A stretch of DNA of 64,000 nt, from positions 1,178,001-1,242,000 of the forward strand of contig NZ_CP115841.1 of the NCBI RefSeq assembly GCF_013318015.2, given 5' to 3'. Source of the stretch: Agrobacterium tumefaciens. GTDB taxonomy: Bacteria; Pseudomonadota; Alphaproteobacteria; Rhizobiales; Rhizobiaceae. Made by a program: the position numbers and the translations under genes. The notes under the pieces were generated by a model, which saw only the letters and a program-made list of their open reading frames with translations, ran no database searches and was not told the origin of the DNA. The number at the start of each line of letters is the position of its first letter. Within the stretch, counting starts at the first letter, position 1. This document shows positions 1 to 8,798 of this stretch, in pieces.

Positions 1-126
1 CAGGTCGAGGATTGCGTGAAGGCGCTCGACAATGCCGACTTCTCCACAGAGGAGCTTGCGGAAATCGACGGTTACGCGAAGGACGCGGATATCAACCTCT
101 GGGCAAAATCCGCTGAACGCGTCTAA
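1..126 (+). CDS. Aldo/keto reductase, C-terminal end (partial)
   Basis: The window opens inside a reading frame whose last 41 codons are visible and which stops with TAA. The tail has FSTEELAEIDGYAKDADINLW, the type of ending I know from the L-glyceraldehyde-3-phosphate reductase (YghZ/MgrA) group of aldo/keto reductases, which close with a similar ELAEID...INLW segment. Those enzymes reduce aldehydes with NADPH in the cytoplasm. The active-site Tyr, Lys and His lie outside the window, so the family call rests on the tail alone. Confidence 0.6.
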   Translation, partial: QVEDCVKALDNADFSTEELAEIDGYAKDADINLWAKSAERV

Positions 127-135
127 TACTTGAAA

Positions 136-165
136 CAGGCTGCCCGGTTTCCAACGGGCAGCCTG
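136..165 (+). terminator. Hairpin after the aldo/keto reductase
   Basis: An 11-bp perfect inverted repeat (CAGGCTGCCCG and its complement) with an 8-base loop begins 10 bases after the TAA of the reductase. No T-tract follows, so it may be a weak terminator or an mRNA 3' stabilising hairpin. Confidence 0.5.
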
Positions 166-318
166 ATCGACGCAAAAACTGGACTGAAATCTCCAACAGA
201 AAGATTAACGTCCCCGTCTAACCATTAACAACCATTACATAAATGTAATTTTAAATTCAGTTTCCGTTCATTCGTTTATTCGTAAGTTCTCCTTATCGAA
301 ACACGAGAGGAAACATTC

Positions 319-645
319 ATGAAAAAGTTCGTCACCATTCTTCTGGCTGCAACTGTTCTTGCTGCTCCAATGGCCCAGGCACAAAGCCGCCACGACGATC
401 GTCATCGCGGTGTAACCGTCGAGCGTCACACGACCACCAAAAAGGTCATCGTCAAGAAGCACCGTTGGGATCGCGGTCAGCGCCTCTCGCCAGCAGAGCG
501 TCGTCATTTCGTCGACCGCCGCGACTATCGCCGTTACCGCCTGGCAGAGCCGCGTCGCGACCAGCGCTGGGTACGCGTCGACAACCAGTTCCTGCTCATC
601 AACGCCGTCACCGGCCTGATCGTCGGCCTTTCTGCGGCACGCTGA
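319..645 (+). CDS. RcnB-like small secreted basic protein
   Basis: A 108-residue protein with a clear Sec signal peptide (about residues 1-22, cleavage near AQA-QS). The mature part is rich in Arg and His. Its end, RWVRVDNQFLLINAVTGLI, resembles the C-terminal part of the RcnB family of periplasmic proteins, in which a RW-V---D-LL---TGLI pattern is typical. RcnB of enterobacteria modulates nickel/cobalt export; whether this paralogue binds metal is unknown, though many His are present. GAGAGG lies about 9 bases before the ATG. It stands alone, with a bidirectional terminator between it and gnd. Confidence 0.75.
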   Translation: MKKFVTILLAATVLAAPMAQAQSRHDDRHRGVTVERHTTTKKVIVKKHRWDRGQRLSPAERRHFVDRRDYRRYRLAEPRRDQRWVRVDNQFLLINAVTGLIVGLSAAR

Positions 646-666
646 GTAAATCGACGGATGATATGA

Positions 667-692
667 AAAAGGCCCGCTTGCGCGGGCCTTTT
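667..692. terminator. Bidirectional rho-independent terminator
   Basis: An 11-bp stem (AAAAGGCCCGC / GCGGGCCTTTT) with a 4-base loop lies between the converging RcnB-like gene and gnd. It has A-tract and T-tract flanks, so it can act on both strands. Confidence 0.85.
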
Positions 693-713
693 GTCGTTTA
701 TCGTTATAGCCGA

Positions 714-2144
714 TCAGAAAATGTCGGCGCCGCTGCCCCACGGGCCATGCGGCTTGTCGACACCGTCGGTGCGTTCGAAGCCATGCGCCCCGAAGAAATC
801 GCGCTGCGCCTGAATAAGGTTTGCGCTGCCGCGGGCGCGACGATAGGCGTCGAAATAACCAAGCGCGGAAGCGAGTGCCGAAACCGGCAGACCGGAGAGA
901 ACCGCGTAGGAAACGACACGGCGCAGGGCGGCGTCGGTGTCCTTGACGATGCCGGAGAAGGCAGGCGTCACGATGAGGTTGGCCACATGCGGATCCTTGG
1001 TGAAGGCCGAGGTGATCTCATCGAGGAATTCTGAGCGGATGATGCAGCCGGCGCGCCAGATGCGGGCGATCGTCGGCATCGGCAGGTTCCAGTTGAACTC
1101 CTTCGATGCGGCCGACATGACGGCAAAGCCCTGTGCGTAAGCACCGACCTTGGCGGCCAGAAGCGCGCTTTCCAGATCGGCGATAAAGGCCTTTTTGTCA
1201 GCCGGTGCAGCTGCAACGGTCGGCAGGCCGAAGATCTTCTCGGCAGCTTCGCGCTCGTCCTTCTGCGACGACAGGATACGGGCAGCCACGGCGGCCTCGA
1301 TGGCAGTTGCGGCGACGCCCATGTTCTGCGCCTCGATAACCGACCACTTGCCTGTGCCCTTCTGGCCGGCCTTGTCGAGGATCAGATCGACCATCGGCTT
1401 GCCGGTGATCGGATCGGCAGCGCGCAGAACCTTCTCGGTGATTTCGATCAGGTAGGAGTTGAGACGGCCCTTGTTCCATTCACCGAATACATCGGCGATT
1501 TCAGACGCACTCATCTTCAGGCCGTCACGCAGGATGCCGTAGATTTCGGCGATCATCTGCATGTCGGCATATTCGATGCCGTTATGGATCGTCTTGACGA
1601 AATGACCGGCACCGTCGTTGCCGAGCCATGCCACGCACGGATCGTCATTATACTTGGCGGAAATGGAGGTCAGAACCTTCTCGACGCGCTTCCAGCTATC
1701 TTCGGTACCGCCGACCATGATCGACGGTCCGTGACGCGCACCTTCTTCACCGCCGGAAACGCCCATACCGATAAAGGTCAGACCGCTATCCTTCAGATTG
1801 TCGAAACGGCGGATCGTATCGCGGAAATTCGCATTGCCGGCGTCGATCATGATGTCGCCGTTCGAGAGATGCGGCTTCAGGATTTCCATCTGCTGGTCAA
1901 CCGGATCGCCGGCCTTGATCATGATAATGATCGGGCGCGGAGGACGAATGGCGGCGACGAATTCCTCGATGGTTTCGCAAGGGATCAACTGCCCCTGCAA
2001 GTCCCCAGCCTCGGCGTAGAATTTTTTCGTCGCTTCAGGGGTTCGGTTGAATACGGCAATCTTGTTGCCCTTTTCCGCGATGTTCAACGCCAGGTTCGAG
2101 CCCATGACGCCGAGACCGATCAAACCGATTTCTGCCTGTTCCAC
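714..2144 (-). CDS. gnd: 6-phosphogluconate dehydrogenase, decarboxylating
   Basis: The 476-residue length fits the long-chain Gnd family. The Rossmann motif GLGVMG is at residues 10-15 and NRT follows the second strand, which fits NADP binding. The substrate segment GMGVSGGEEGARHGPSIM and the catalytic GHFVKTIHNGIEYADMQ are intact. The C-terminal GSANLIQAQRDFFGAHGFER is the usual tail that completes the partner's active site. The enzyme converts 6-phosphogluconate to ribulose 5-phosphate, CO2 and NADPH in the oxidative pentose phosphate pathway. It is monocistronic, with the terminator at 667-692 just downstream. Confidence 0.96.
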   Translation of the reverse strand: MEQAEIGLIGLGVMGSNLALNIAEKGNKIAVFNRTPEATKKFYAEAGDLQGQLIPCETIEEFVAAIRPPRPIIIMIKAGDPVDQQMEILKPHLSNGDIMIDAGNANFRDTIRRFDNLKDSGLTFIGMGVSGGEEGARHGPSIMVGGTEDSWKRVEKVLTSISAKYNDDPCVAWLGNDGAGHFVKTIHNGIEYADMQMIAEIYGILRDGLKMSASEIADVFGEWNKGRLNSYLIEITEKVLRAADPITGKPMVDLILDKAGQKGTGKWSVIEAQNMGVAATAIEAAVAARILSSQKDEREAAEKIFGLPTVAAAPADKKAFIADLESALLAAKVGAYAQGFAVMSAASKEFNWNLPMPTIARIWRAGCIIRSEFLDEITSAFTKDPHVANLIVTPAFSGIVKDTDAALRRVVSYAVLSGLPVSALASALGYFDAYRRARGSANLIQAQRDFFGAHGFERTDGVDKPHGPWGSGADIF

Positions 2145-2302
2145 GGATGTGCCTCCATCTTGCTTTTAGGTGGTCGTGTTGTGGCACTGTAATGAACAAA
2201 CGGCAAGGCTAGGGGCGACTGAAACGATTAAATTTTGATGACGCAAATCAGCTTTGCATATTTGCGACAGGTCGGGGGAAGGTCGTAACCAATGCTCCTC
2301 CC

Positions 2303-2455
2303 CTAGGAAGGTCGTGGCCGGTCGTCGCCATCGTCCAGCGCTCGCCAGGCAGCGCCGTCCATATCCTCATATTGCCCTGATCGCACCGACCAGAGGAAGG
2401 CGAAAAGCCCGAGCGCTCCGAGAAACAGGGCGACGGGGATGAGATAGATCAACAT
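2303..2455 (-). CDS. fixS: cbb3 oxidase maturation protein FixS/CcoS
   Basis: A 50-residue gene that starts two bases after the fixI stop codon. The product begins MLIYLIPVALFLGALGLFAF, a single membrane helix, followed by WSVRSGQYEDMDGAAWRAL. The helix plus S-QYEDMDG-A-RIL-type segment is the recognised signature of CcoS. In Rhodobacter, CcoS is needed to put haem and copper cofactors into the cbb3 oxidase. As the last gene of fixGHIS it is presumably translated by coupling to fixI. The fix operon appears to end here, as gnd begins 158 bases further on. Confidence 0.93.
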   Translation of the reverse strand: MLIYLIPVALFLGALGLFAFLWSVRSGQYEDMDGAAWRALDDGDDRPRPS

Positions 2456-2457
2456 GT

Positions 2458-4749
2458 TCATGCCGGTTGCGCCCCCTCGCCCGCAAATCCGGTCGGCACG
2501 CTCTGTTGCGCAGAAACGGCTTCAGCCGTTCCGGCAAGACGCAGCGCATTTGCAACAACGATGAGCGACGATGTCGACATGGCGATGGCCGCGATCATCG
2601 GCGTCGCATAACCGGCAATCGCAATCGGCACGGCAATGACATTGTAGCCGATGGCAAGCGCGAAGTTCTGCCGGATAAGCCGTCCGGCCCGCCGCGATGT
2701 CTCGATGGCGACAGGAACGGCATCCAGATTCTCGTGCATGAACACGAAGTCGGCGGCCTGCCGGCCGATATCGGCGGCTGTTGCCGGTGCCATCGAAACA
2801 TGTGCTGCAGCCAGCGCCGGCGCATCATTGATACCGTCGCCCACCATCAGAACCTTGCGTCCCTCGCCTGCCAGTGCCCCACAGCGCCCCGCCTTGTCTT
2901 TCGGCGACAGGTCGGCGTTCCATTTCGCAATGCCCAGACGCTGCGCCATGGCCTTCACGGCCGGGACCCGGTCACCGGACACGATTTCCAGCACCAGTCC
3001 TCGCACAGAAAGGCTGCGCAGTGCCTGTACGGCGCCAGGACGCGGATTGTCCTCGAAACCGAAACTCGCCAGATACCCGCCGTCAAGCGAAAGCACCACT
3101 TCCGATCGCGCGTCGCCGTTTTCCATTTGCGATTCATCCGGGCAGGCAAAACGGCGGTTGCCAAGCCGGTAGGTTCCCGCCGGCGTGAGAGCCTCAACAC
3201 CGGAGCCGGGAATTTCACGCACCGCTTCGTAGACCGGTAAAATTCCGCCATAGGCTGCATGCAGGGCTTTGGACAGCGGATGGCGTGAATGGGCGGCGAG
3301 GCCAGCCGCAATCGCCATCGTGGCGGGGTTCACGTCGCCGGTTTCCACCAGTCGCGGCTTCCCGACCGTCAAGGTACCTGTCTTGTCGAACAGCACGGTG
3401 TCGATTTCGGCCAGTCGCTCCATCGCCGAGCCTTCCTTGACCATGATGCCATGACGGAAGAGCCGGCCTGCCGCCACAACCTGCACCACCGGAACAGCAA
3501 GGCCAAGCGCACAGGGGCAGGTGATGATGAGAACCGCAATCGCGATCAGCATCGCCTGCTTCCAGTCACCGCCCAAAACGCCCCAACCGAGAAAGGTCAT
3601 GAGAGCAAGAAGATGTACGACGGGCGAATAATAGCTCGCGGCACGGTCGGTAATCCGCCGATAGCGCGCCCGCCCCCCTTCCGCCGCCTCCATCAGCCCG
3701 ATCACTTCCGACAGAAACGAATCCTTTGCCGATGCGGTCACCCGCGCGGCGAGCGAACCGGTGAGATTGAGCGTGCCTGCCTGAAGCAGATCACCCGCCT
3801 CCACCCGACGCGGCGCGCTTTCGCCGTTGACAATGGACATGTCGAGATCGCTGCTTCCGCTAATGACCATCGCATCCACCGCCACCCGGTCACCGGCAGC
3901 AATCGCAATCGTCATACCGGGTAGCACATCGCCAAGCGGGCGATATTCCCGCGTTCCGTCCTCACCGATAACGGTTGCGCCGCGTGGTGAAAGCCGGGCC
4001 AGGCCTGCAATTGCCGAGCGCGCCCTGTCACGCATGATATGGTCAAGCGTGCGGCCGATCAGCAGGAAGAACAGCAGCGACACGGTCGCGTCAAACCACG
4101 CATGTTCGCCATGATGAATCGTCTCCCACAGCGAGATTGCGTAGGATAGCGTGATGGCGAGCGCGATCGGCACATCCATATTGGTGCGGCCATGCTTCAG
4201 CGCATTCCAGGCCGACTGATAGAAGAACCGGCCGCCATAGATCAGCGCCGGCGCGGCAATCATCGCCGAAATCCAGTGGAACATGTCACGCGTCGCGGCA
4301 TCGGCCCCGGACCAGACAGACACGGATAGAAGCATGATATTGGCGGAAGCAAAGCCGCACAGCGCCACCGCCCTGATCAGTTGCGAGCGCAACACGTCCG
4401 AAGCATCCTGTCCGCTCGCGAAAAGATGCGTCCGGTATCCGGTTGCAAGGATTGCGCGGGCAAGTTCGGCGGGATCTGTCCTGATGCCATCGACATACTC
4501 TTTCCAGACAATCGCCACCCGTTTTGAGGACAGGTTCACGCGCGCCTGCTCCACCTGGCGGAGACGGCGCAGCGCCGTTTCGATGGTGGTGATGCAGGCG
4601 CCGCAATAAACGCCGGGCACGCTGAGATCTGTCTGGCGCAGCCCCTGCCCCAGATCGCGGCTTGCCAGCATCAGCTCCTCTGATGATGGTGGGTTGACCG
4701 GTTCGCCGAGTTGAAGCGACCCTTCCGTTCCCGGTGCACAGCAGCTCAT
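2458..4749 (-). CDS. fixI: Copper-translocating P1B-type ATPase FixI/CcoI
   Basis: The 763-residue protein has a cysteine pair near the N-terminus (residues 3-4), a heavy-metal-binding domain with CGAC at 49-52, eight predicted membrane helices, the ion motif CPC at 411-413, the phosphorylation motif DKTGT at 455-459, the HP motif near 490 and the hinge GDGINDAP at 637-644. These features define a P1B copper ATPase. CcoI-type members move copper for the CuB site of cbb3 oxidase rather than for detoxification, and the position between fixH and fixS supports that role. Its ATG overlaps the fixH stop (ATGA), so translation is probably coupled. Confidence 0.96.
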   Translation of the reverse strand: MSCCAPGTEGSLQLGEPVNPPSSEELMLASRDLGQGLRQTDLSVPGVYCGACITTIETALRRLRQVEQARVNLSSKRVAIVWKEYVDGIRTDPAELARAILATGYRTHLFASGQDASDVLRSQLIRAVALCGFASANIMLLSVSVWSGADAATRDMFHWISAMIAAPALIYGGRFFYQSAWNALKHGRTNMDVPIALAITLSYAISLWETIHHGEHAWFDATVSLLFFLLIGRTLDHIMRDRARSAIAGLARLSPRGATVIGEDGTREYRPLGDVLPGMTIAIAAGDRVAVDAMVISGSSDLDMSIVNGESAPRRVEAGDLLQAGTLNLTGSLAARVTASAKDSFLSEVIGLMEAAEGGRARYRRITDRAASYYSPVVHLLALMTFLGWGVLGGDWKQAMLIAIAVLIITCPCALGLAVPVVQVVAAGRLFRHGIMVKEGSAMERLAEIDTVLFDKTGTLTVGKPRLVETGDVNPATMAIAAGLAAHSRHPLSKALHAAYGGILPVYEAVREIPGSGVEALTPAGTYRLGNRRFACPDESQMENGDARSEVVLSLDGGYLASFGFEDNPRPGAVQALRSLSVRGLVLEIVSGDRVPAVKAMAQRLGIAKWNADLSPKDKAGRCGALAGEGRKVLMVGDGINDAPALAAAHVSMAPATAADIGRQAADFVFMHENLDAVPVAIETSRRAGRLIRQNFALAIGYNVIAVPIAIAGYATPMIAAIAMSTSSLIVVANALRLAGTAEAVSAQQSVPTGFAGEGAQPA

Positions 4750-5246
4750 TGACGCCCCCTGATCACCGCGATCCGCGTGCCTTCATGCACGATGATCCTG
4801 CCGTCTTTTACGGCAGTGACCTCGACGATCCATTGGCCGGGCAGCATGTCATGCGGGCCGGTGAAGACCCCGGTAGACACCGGGGTCAGCTCCATGTCGA
4901 AATTCTGGTGCTCGCCGACCGGCCGGCGAAAACGCGCCGTTACCGAATCCGTATCCACAGGGCCGGTATCTGGATGAAACACCTCGTAGCGCACGGTCTT
5001 TTCATCCACCACCAGCCTGCCCTTGATGCCGGTGGCGGCCCTTGCCTTGGCGGCCTCGGCCTTGGCGTTGAACTGCTGGCTGGCAACATAGGTATTGGGC
5101 ACCACCAGCCCGCTCCAGCTGGTGACAGCGTTCCAGGCCATCACCATGTTGACGGTGATGACGATGCCGAAAAACATCACCATAACACCCAGCATATGCC
5201 AGCCGGTGAAAATGAAACCGGACGTCTGGCGATTGGTCGTTGTCAT
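4746..5246 (-). CDS. fixH: cbb3 oxidase assembly protein FixH/CcoH
   Basis: A 166-residue protein with one N-terminal membrane helix (about residues 13-40, GWHMLGVMVMFFGIVITVNM) and a periplasmic domain. This is the FixH layout, including the aromatic/aliphatic segment SWSGLVVPNTYVASQQFN just after the helix. CcoH stays bound to the oxidase and is needed for stable assembly. It overlaps fixG upstream and fixI downstream by ATGA junctions, which points to tight co-translation of the assembly factors. Confidence 0.92.
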   Translation of the reverse strand: MTTTNRQTSGFIFTGWHMLGVMVMFFGIVITVNMVMAWNAVTSWSGLVVPNTYVASQQFNAKAEAAKARAATGIKGRLVVDEKTVRYEVFHPDTGPVDTDSVTARFRRPVGEHQNFDMELTPVSTGVFTGPHDMLPGQWIVEVTAVKDGRIIVHEGTRIAVIRGRQ

Positions 5247-6826
5247 TTTTTCACTCCCGGAGCGTTGAAGACGGCGTCGTAACGGGCCGTCTCATGGCCG
5301 CCCGTATCGCTGACGATGAATTCGAAATTTTCAGCAGCCCGTGCGACGTGACTGCCCGGCAGGGTGACGAACACCTTCAGCGTTGTCGCCTCGTCCGGTT
5401 CCACCATCACCTCGAAGCTGCGAGAGGCTGCATCCGGCACGCCGTTTATCTTCATTACCGCACTTGGAATGCCCTCTATCGTCAGGCTCATTAGGCGCGG
5501 TTGCGGCACCATGTTGAGGATGCGAACGGTATACCCGTTGCGGATCGAGCCATTCGATTCCAGCACATATTGCGGGTTGCGGTCGTGCAGCACATTCAGA
5601 GCCAGCCGCTCGCGCGTCACCAGCGCAAACAGCAAGCCGATGCCGACTGCAGCCCATATTGCCGTGTAAAGAAGCGTGCGCGGGCGAAAGACGATGCGCC
5701 AGTCGAAATGGCGAATGCTGTTTTTGAACCCGCCGTCCTCGTCGCGCACATTCGCAGGCCGGATTGCGTGCTGGCCGTTGCCGGTCGCAAGCGCCATGTT
5801 GGACTGGTATTCGGACAGCGTCGCATAGGCGATCAGCCCGCGTGGCTTACCAATCTTGTCCATCACCCCATCGCAGGCATCGATACAGAGCGCGCAGGTG
5901 ATACATTCCAGCTGCTGCCCGTCTCTTATGTCGATGCCCATGGGACAGACTGCGACACAAGCATTGCAATCGACGCAATCGCCAACGCTCTCCCCTGTGG
6001 CCGCAGCCTTTTTGGCGTGCCTCGTGCGAGGTTCACCGCGCCAGTCATTATACGTCACGACCAGCGAGTTCTCATCCAGCATCGCCGCCTGAATGCGCGG
6101 CCAGGGACACATATAGGTACAGACCTGCTCCCGCATCAGCCCGCCGAAAACATAGGTCGTGGCGGTGAGTATCGCGACGGTCGTATAGGCGATCATCGGT
6201 GCCTGCCCCGTCATGAACTCTCTCGCCAGCGTCGGCGCATCGGCAAAATAGAAGATCCATGCCCCGCCGGTCAGAACGCCGATCACCAGCCAGATTGCGT
6301 GTTTCATCACCCGCTTGCGCAGCTTACCGAAAGTGAAAGGTGCTGCATCGAGCTTCATGCGGGCATTCCTGTCGCCCTCGATCGCCCGCTCGACGACCAG
6401 AAACAGGTCCACCCAGACGGTTTGCGGACAGGTATAACCACACCACGCGCGTCCCACGGCGGAGGTTATGAGAAACAACCCCAGACCCGCCATGACCAGC
6501 AATCCCGCGACGAAAAAGAACTCCTGCGGCCAGATTTCGATGAAGAAGAAATAAAAGCGCCGGTTGGCAATATCGATCAGCACCGCCTGGTCGGGCGCAT
6601 AGGGACCGCGATCCCAGCGCAGAAACGGCGTCAGATAATAAATGCCGAGCGTGACCAGCATGACCAGCCACTTGAACCGCCGGAACCGGCCCTCCGCGCG
6701 CTTCGGGAAAATTTTCTTGCGCGCTTCATAAAGGGGTTTACGCGTTTTTGCGGAATTGACAGCCTCCGCTTCCAGCCTTTCGACGGGCTGTTGCGGGCGG
6801 TCCTGTCCGACGGGATAGATGTTCAT
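5243..6826 (-). CDS. fixG: Cytochrome c oxidase accessory protein FixG/CcoG
   Basis: The 527-residue membrane protein has the twin ferredoxin-type cysteine clusters CVDCNACVAVCPMGIDI and CITCALCIDACD, the extra motifs WCGYTCPQTVW and CTYMCPW in membrane segments, and a C-terminal immunoglobulin-like FixG_C domain. CcoG is a cupric reductase that delivers copper for cbb3 assembly (established for Rhodobacter). It is the first gene of fixGHIS; an FNR-type box lies 56 bases upstream of its ATG, so low-oxygen control is likely. Confidence 0.96.
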   Translation of the reverse strand: MNIYPVGQDRPQQPVERLEAEAVNSAKTRKPLYEARKKIFPKRAEGRFRRFKWLVMLVTLGIYYLTPFLRWDRGPYAPDQAVLIDIANRRFYFFFIEIWPQEFFFVAGLLVMAGLGLFLITSAVGRAWCGYTCPQTVWVDLFLVVERAIEGDRNARMKLDAAPFTFGKLRKRVMKHAIWLVIGVLTGGAWIFYFADAPTLAREFMTGQAPMIAYTTVAILTATTYVFGGLMREQVCTYMCPWPRIQAAMLDENSLVVTYNDWRGEPRTRHAKKAAATGESVGDCVDCNACVAVCPMGIDIRDGQQLECITCALCIDACDGVMDKIGKPRGLIAYATLSEYQSNMALATGNGQHAIRPANVRDEDGGFKNSIRHFDWRIVFRPRTLLYTAIWAAVGIGLLFALVTRERLALNVLHDRNPQYVLESNGSIRNGYTVRILNMVPQPRLMSLTIEGIPSAVMKINGVPDAASRSFEVMVEPDEATTLKVFVTLPGSHVARAAENFEFIVSDTGGHETARYDAVFNAPGVKK

Positions 6827-6881
6827 GATTGCAGTCCGTTTTTATCTCCTTGCTTTCTCCCATCTCACCGGCGAAACATCC

Positions 6882-6895
6882 TTGACTTACATCAA
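6882..6895. promoter_or_regulatory. FNR/FixK-type anaerobox before fixGHIS
   Basis: TTGACTTACATCAA fits TTGAY-N4-ATCAA with one arm imperfect (TTGAC rather than TTGAT). It lies 56 bases upstream of fixG and 51 bases upstream of the divergent SRPBCC gene, so either or both promoters could respond. The same form of half-site occurs at 60569-60582, and a perfect box at 11279-11292. Confidence 0.82.
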
Positions 6896-6945
6896 GCGCG
6901 GACAAAGTGGCGCAGCCTGCGGCCTGCATTAACAGGGAGGATGAG

Positions 6946-7350
6946 ATGCCAGTCATGCAGTCAAAAATCATTCATCTGTCGGTGGAAAAACCATGGAGCC
7001 ATGTCTTTGATTTCGCCTCCGACCCGCAAAACATGCCGCACTGGGCCGCCGGTCTAGCAGGCGGTCTTAAACCAGACGGCGAGGACTGGATCGCCGATGG
7101 CGGCCCGCTGGGTGAGGTCCGCGTCAATTTCGCGCCCTTAAACGAATTCGGCGTGATAGACCACGTCGTGACATTGCCGGATGGCATGAAGGTGTATAAC
7201 GCGCTGCGGGTAACACCGAATGGCAGCGGTGCCGAAGTGAGCTTTACCCTGCTTCGCCTGCCGGACATGACGGACGAGGATTTCGAACGGGATGCGGAGA
7301 TGGTCCGGGTCGATCTGGAAACACTGAAGTCGCTGCTCGAAACGGATTGA
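6946..7350 (+). CDS. SRPBCC-fold (START-like) protein
   Basis: A 134-residue cytoplasmic protein without signal peptide. The opening IIHLSVEKPWSHVFDFASDPQNMPHW is a classic polyketide cyclase/SRPBCC start, where a helix-grip cavity for a hydrophobic ligand is formed. I chose the ATG at 6946 because GGGAGG sits 5 bases before it; in-frame upstream codons lack a Shine-Dalgarno. It is divergent from fixG across an anaerobox and is followed 11 bases later by a VOC gene, so the two probably form a small operon. Ligand and function are not predictable from sequence. Confidence 0.8.
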   Translation: MPVMQSKIIHLSVEKPWSHVFDFASDPQNMPHWAAGLAGGLKPDGEDWIADGGPLGEVRVNFAPLNEFGVIDHVVTLPDGMKVYNALRVTPNGSGAEVSFTLLRLPDMTDEDFERDAEMVRVDLETLKSLLETD

Positions 7351-7361
7351 AGGATAAAACG

Positions 7362-7718
7362 ATGACCACGAATACGAATGACCGGCGCATCGACTATGTC
7401 GAATTCAACGTCGCCGATATCGAGCGCAGCAAGGAATTTTACGGCGGCGCTTTCGGCTGGTCCTTTAAGGATTACGGCCCGCAATATTGCGAGTTTTCCG
7501 ATGGCCGGCTGACCGGCGGTTTCACCACCACGGCACCCGTGTCAGCCAAGGGTGGACCGCTTGTCATTCTTTACGCCGCCGATATCGAGAATGCGCACCG
7601 GCGTGTCGAGGCAGCCGGTGGGCAGATCAGCGTCGCCATATTCGCCTTTCCCGGCGGACGCCGTTTTCATTTCACCGATCCGGATGAATACGAACTGGCC
7701 GTCTGGTCTGATCGATAA
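7362..7718 (+). CDS. VOC-superfamily protein (glyoxalase/bleomycin-resistance fold)
   Basis: A 118-residue protein. RRIDYVEFNVADIERSKEFY and FGWSFKDYGPQYCEF are the usual VOC opening with beta-alpha-beta-beta-beta repeats, and FPGGRRFHFTDPDEYELAVW is the standard closing strand pair. The family covers metal-dependent glyoxalases, dioxygenases and binding proteins; the single-domain length fits a dimer. The ATG at 7362 was preferred over the in-frame TTG at 7347, which overlaps the previous gene. It probably shares a transcript with the SRPBCC gene and ends at the bidirectional terminator at 7722-7746. Confidence 0.82.
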   Translation: MTTNTNDRRIDYVEFNVADIERSKEFYGGAFGWSFKDYGPQYCEFSDGRLTGGFTTTAPVSAKGGPLVILYAADIENAHRRVEAAGGQISVAIFAFPGGRRFHFTDPDEYELAVWSDR

Positions 7719-7721
7719 GAA

Positions 7722-7746
7722 AAAGGGCCGCATCGAGCGGCCCTTT
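7722..7746. terminator. Bidirectional terminator between the VOC gene and fixP
   Basis: A 10-bp stem AAAGGGCCGC / GCGGCCCTTT with a 5-base loop and T-rich flanks on both strands lies between converging transcripts. It should end both the VOC operon and fixNOQP. Confidence 0.88.
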
Positions 7747-7766
7747 CCATTTGTTGACTGTGACGT

Positions 7767-8630
7767 TCACTCGCCACCGCCCAGCGAGTGCACGAAGATC
7801 GCAAGCTGCTTGACCGTGGTATCACCAAGCCGTTCACCCCAGGCGGGCATGACCCCGTGTTTTGGCGACCGTATCTGCGCAACGATCCCCTGCTCGCCAC
7901 TGGCCTTCAGCCAGATCGCGTCGGCCAGGTTGGGCGCGCCGAACTCGCGGTTGCCCTTGGCGTTCTCACCGTGGCACGAGGCGCAATTGTCGGCGAAAAT
8001 CTGTTTACCGGGTTCTACGAGTGCCGGGTTGGAAGGCGTTCCTGTCAGGCTGACCACATAGGCGGCGACCTCGCGGATTTCCTCGGACTTGAGGATATCG
8101 CCGAAGGCCGGCATTTCCGACAGGCGCGTATCGGGATCGTCGGCAAAACGAATGCCGTGCTTTACCGTCGTATAGATATCCTCGACGCTGCCTCCCCACA
8201 TCCAGTCATCGTCGTTGAGGTTGGGGTATCCCTGCCCGCCTTCCGCACCCGAACCGTGACACTGGATGCAATTGACCTTGAAGGCGGCGGCACCGCCGGA
8301 AAGGGCAAATTGCCTTAGCGTCGGATCGGCCTCAATCTCGGCGAGCGAGGAACTGGCGATTCTGTCGGAATAGACGCTCTGCGCCTGTTTGGCGTCCGCC
8401 ATATCGGCGGCGATCTCGGAACGGCTGCTCCAGCCGAGCAACCCTTGCGTTGCGCCATTGATCAGCGGCCATGCCGGATAGGCGATGGTGTAGCCGATGG
8501 CCCAGAGGATCGTGAAGTAGAAGGTCCAGACCCACCAGCGCGGCATCGGATTGTTAAGCTCGCGAATACCGTCCCATTCATGGCCGGTGGTTTCGACGCC
8601 GCTGATGTCATCAATGTGTTTTTCGGACAT
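7767..8630 (-). CDS. fixP: cbb3-type cytochrome c oxidase subunit III (dihaem cytochrome c)
   Basis: The 287-residue protein has the N-terminal DGIRELNNPMPRWWVWTFY segment and membrane helix of CcoP, then two c-haem sites, CIQCH at 121-125 and CASCH at 216-220. Met ligands are available in each domain (for example SEMPAFGDIL, HGVMPAW). FixP passes electrons from cytochrome c to FixO and FixN. It is the last structural gene of fixNOQP; its Shine-Dalgarno AAGGAGGA lies inside the fixQ 3' end. Confidence 0.97.
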   Translation of the reverse strand: MSEKHIDDISGVETTGHEWDGIRELNNPMPRWWVWTFYFTILWAIGYTIAYPAWPLINGATQGLLGWSSRSEIAADMADAKQAQSVYSDRIASSSLAEIEADPTLRQFALSGGAAAFKVNCIQCHGSGAEGGQGYPNLNDDDWMWGGSVEDIYTTVKHGIRFADDPDTRLSEMPAFGDILKSEEIREVAAYVVSLTGTPSNPALVEPGKQIFADNCASCHGENAKGNREFGAPNLADAIWLKASGEQGIVAQIRSPKHGVMPAWGERLGDTTVKQLAIFVHSLGGGE

Positions 8631-8633
8631 ATC

Positions 8634-8786
8634 CTAGTCCTCCTTAAGCGGAATGCTGGCGGCGTCGTCCGCAGCTTTTTTCGATCCGGGACGAAGGGTG
8701 AAAACGACGACGCCGGCGAAGAACAGGGTCATGGCAAGCAGGCCCCAGCTATCGGCGAAGTGGCGCATGGCCGTGTAGGTTTCCAT
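8634..8786 (-). CDS. fixQ: cbb3-type oxidase small subunit FixQ/CcoQ
   Basis: A 50-residue single-helix protein, starting METYTAMRHFADSWGLLAMT, continuing with a hydrophobic stretch and ending in a short charged tail. CcoQ has this length, topology and place between ccoO and ccoP, and stabilises the oxidase. AGGAGG lies 7 bases before the ATG. The fixP start follows the stop by only 3 bases. Confidence 0.94.
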   Translation of the reverse strand: METYTAMRHFADSWGLLAMTLFFAGVVVFTLRPGSKKAADDAASIPLKED

Positions 8787-8798
8787 CGTGTTGCCTCC

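Noticed and set aside
5501..7057. 518-residue plus-strand open frame antisense to fixG
   Set aside because: It mirrors the codon pattern of the high-GC fixG gene, has no family features and an Arg/His/Gln-rich composition typical of antisense shadows.
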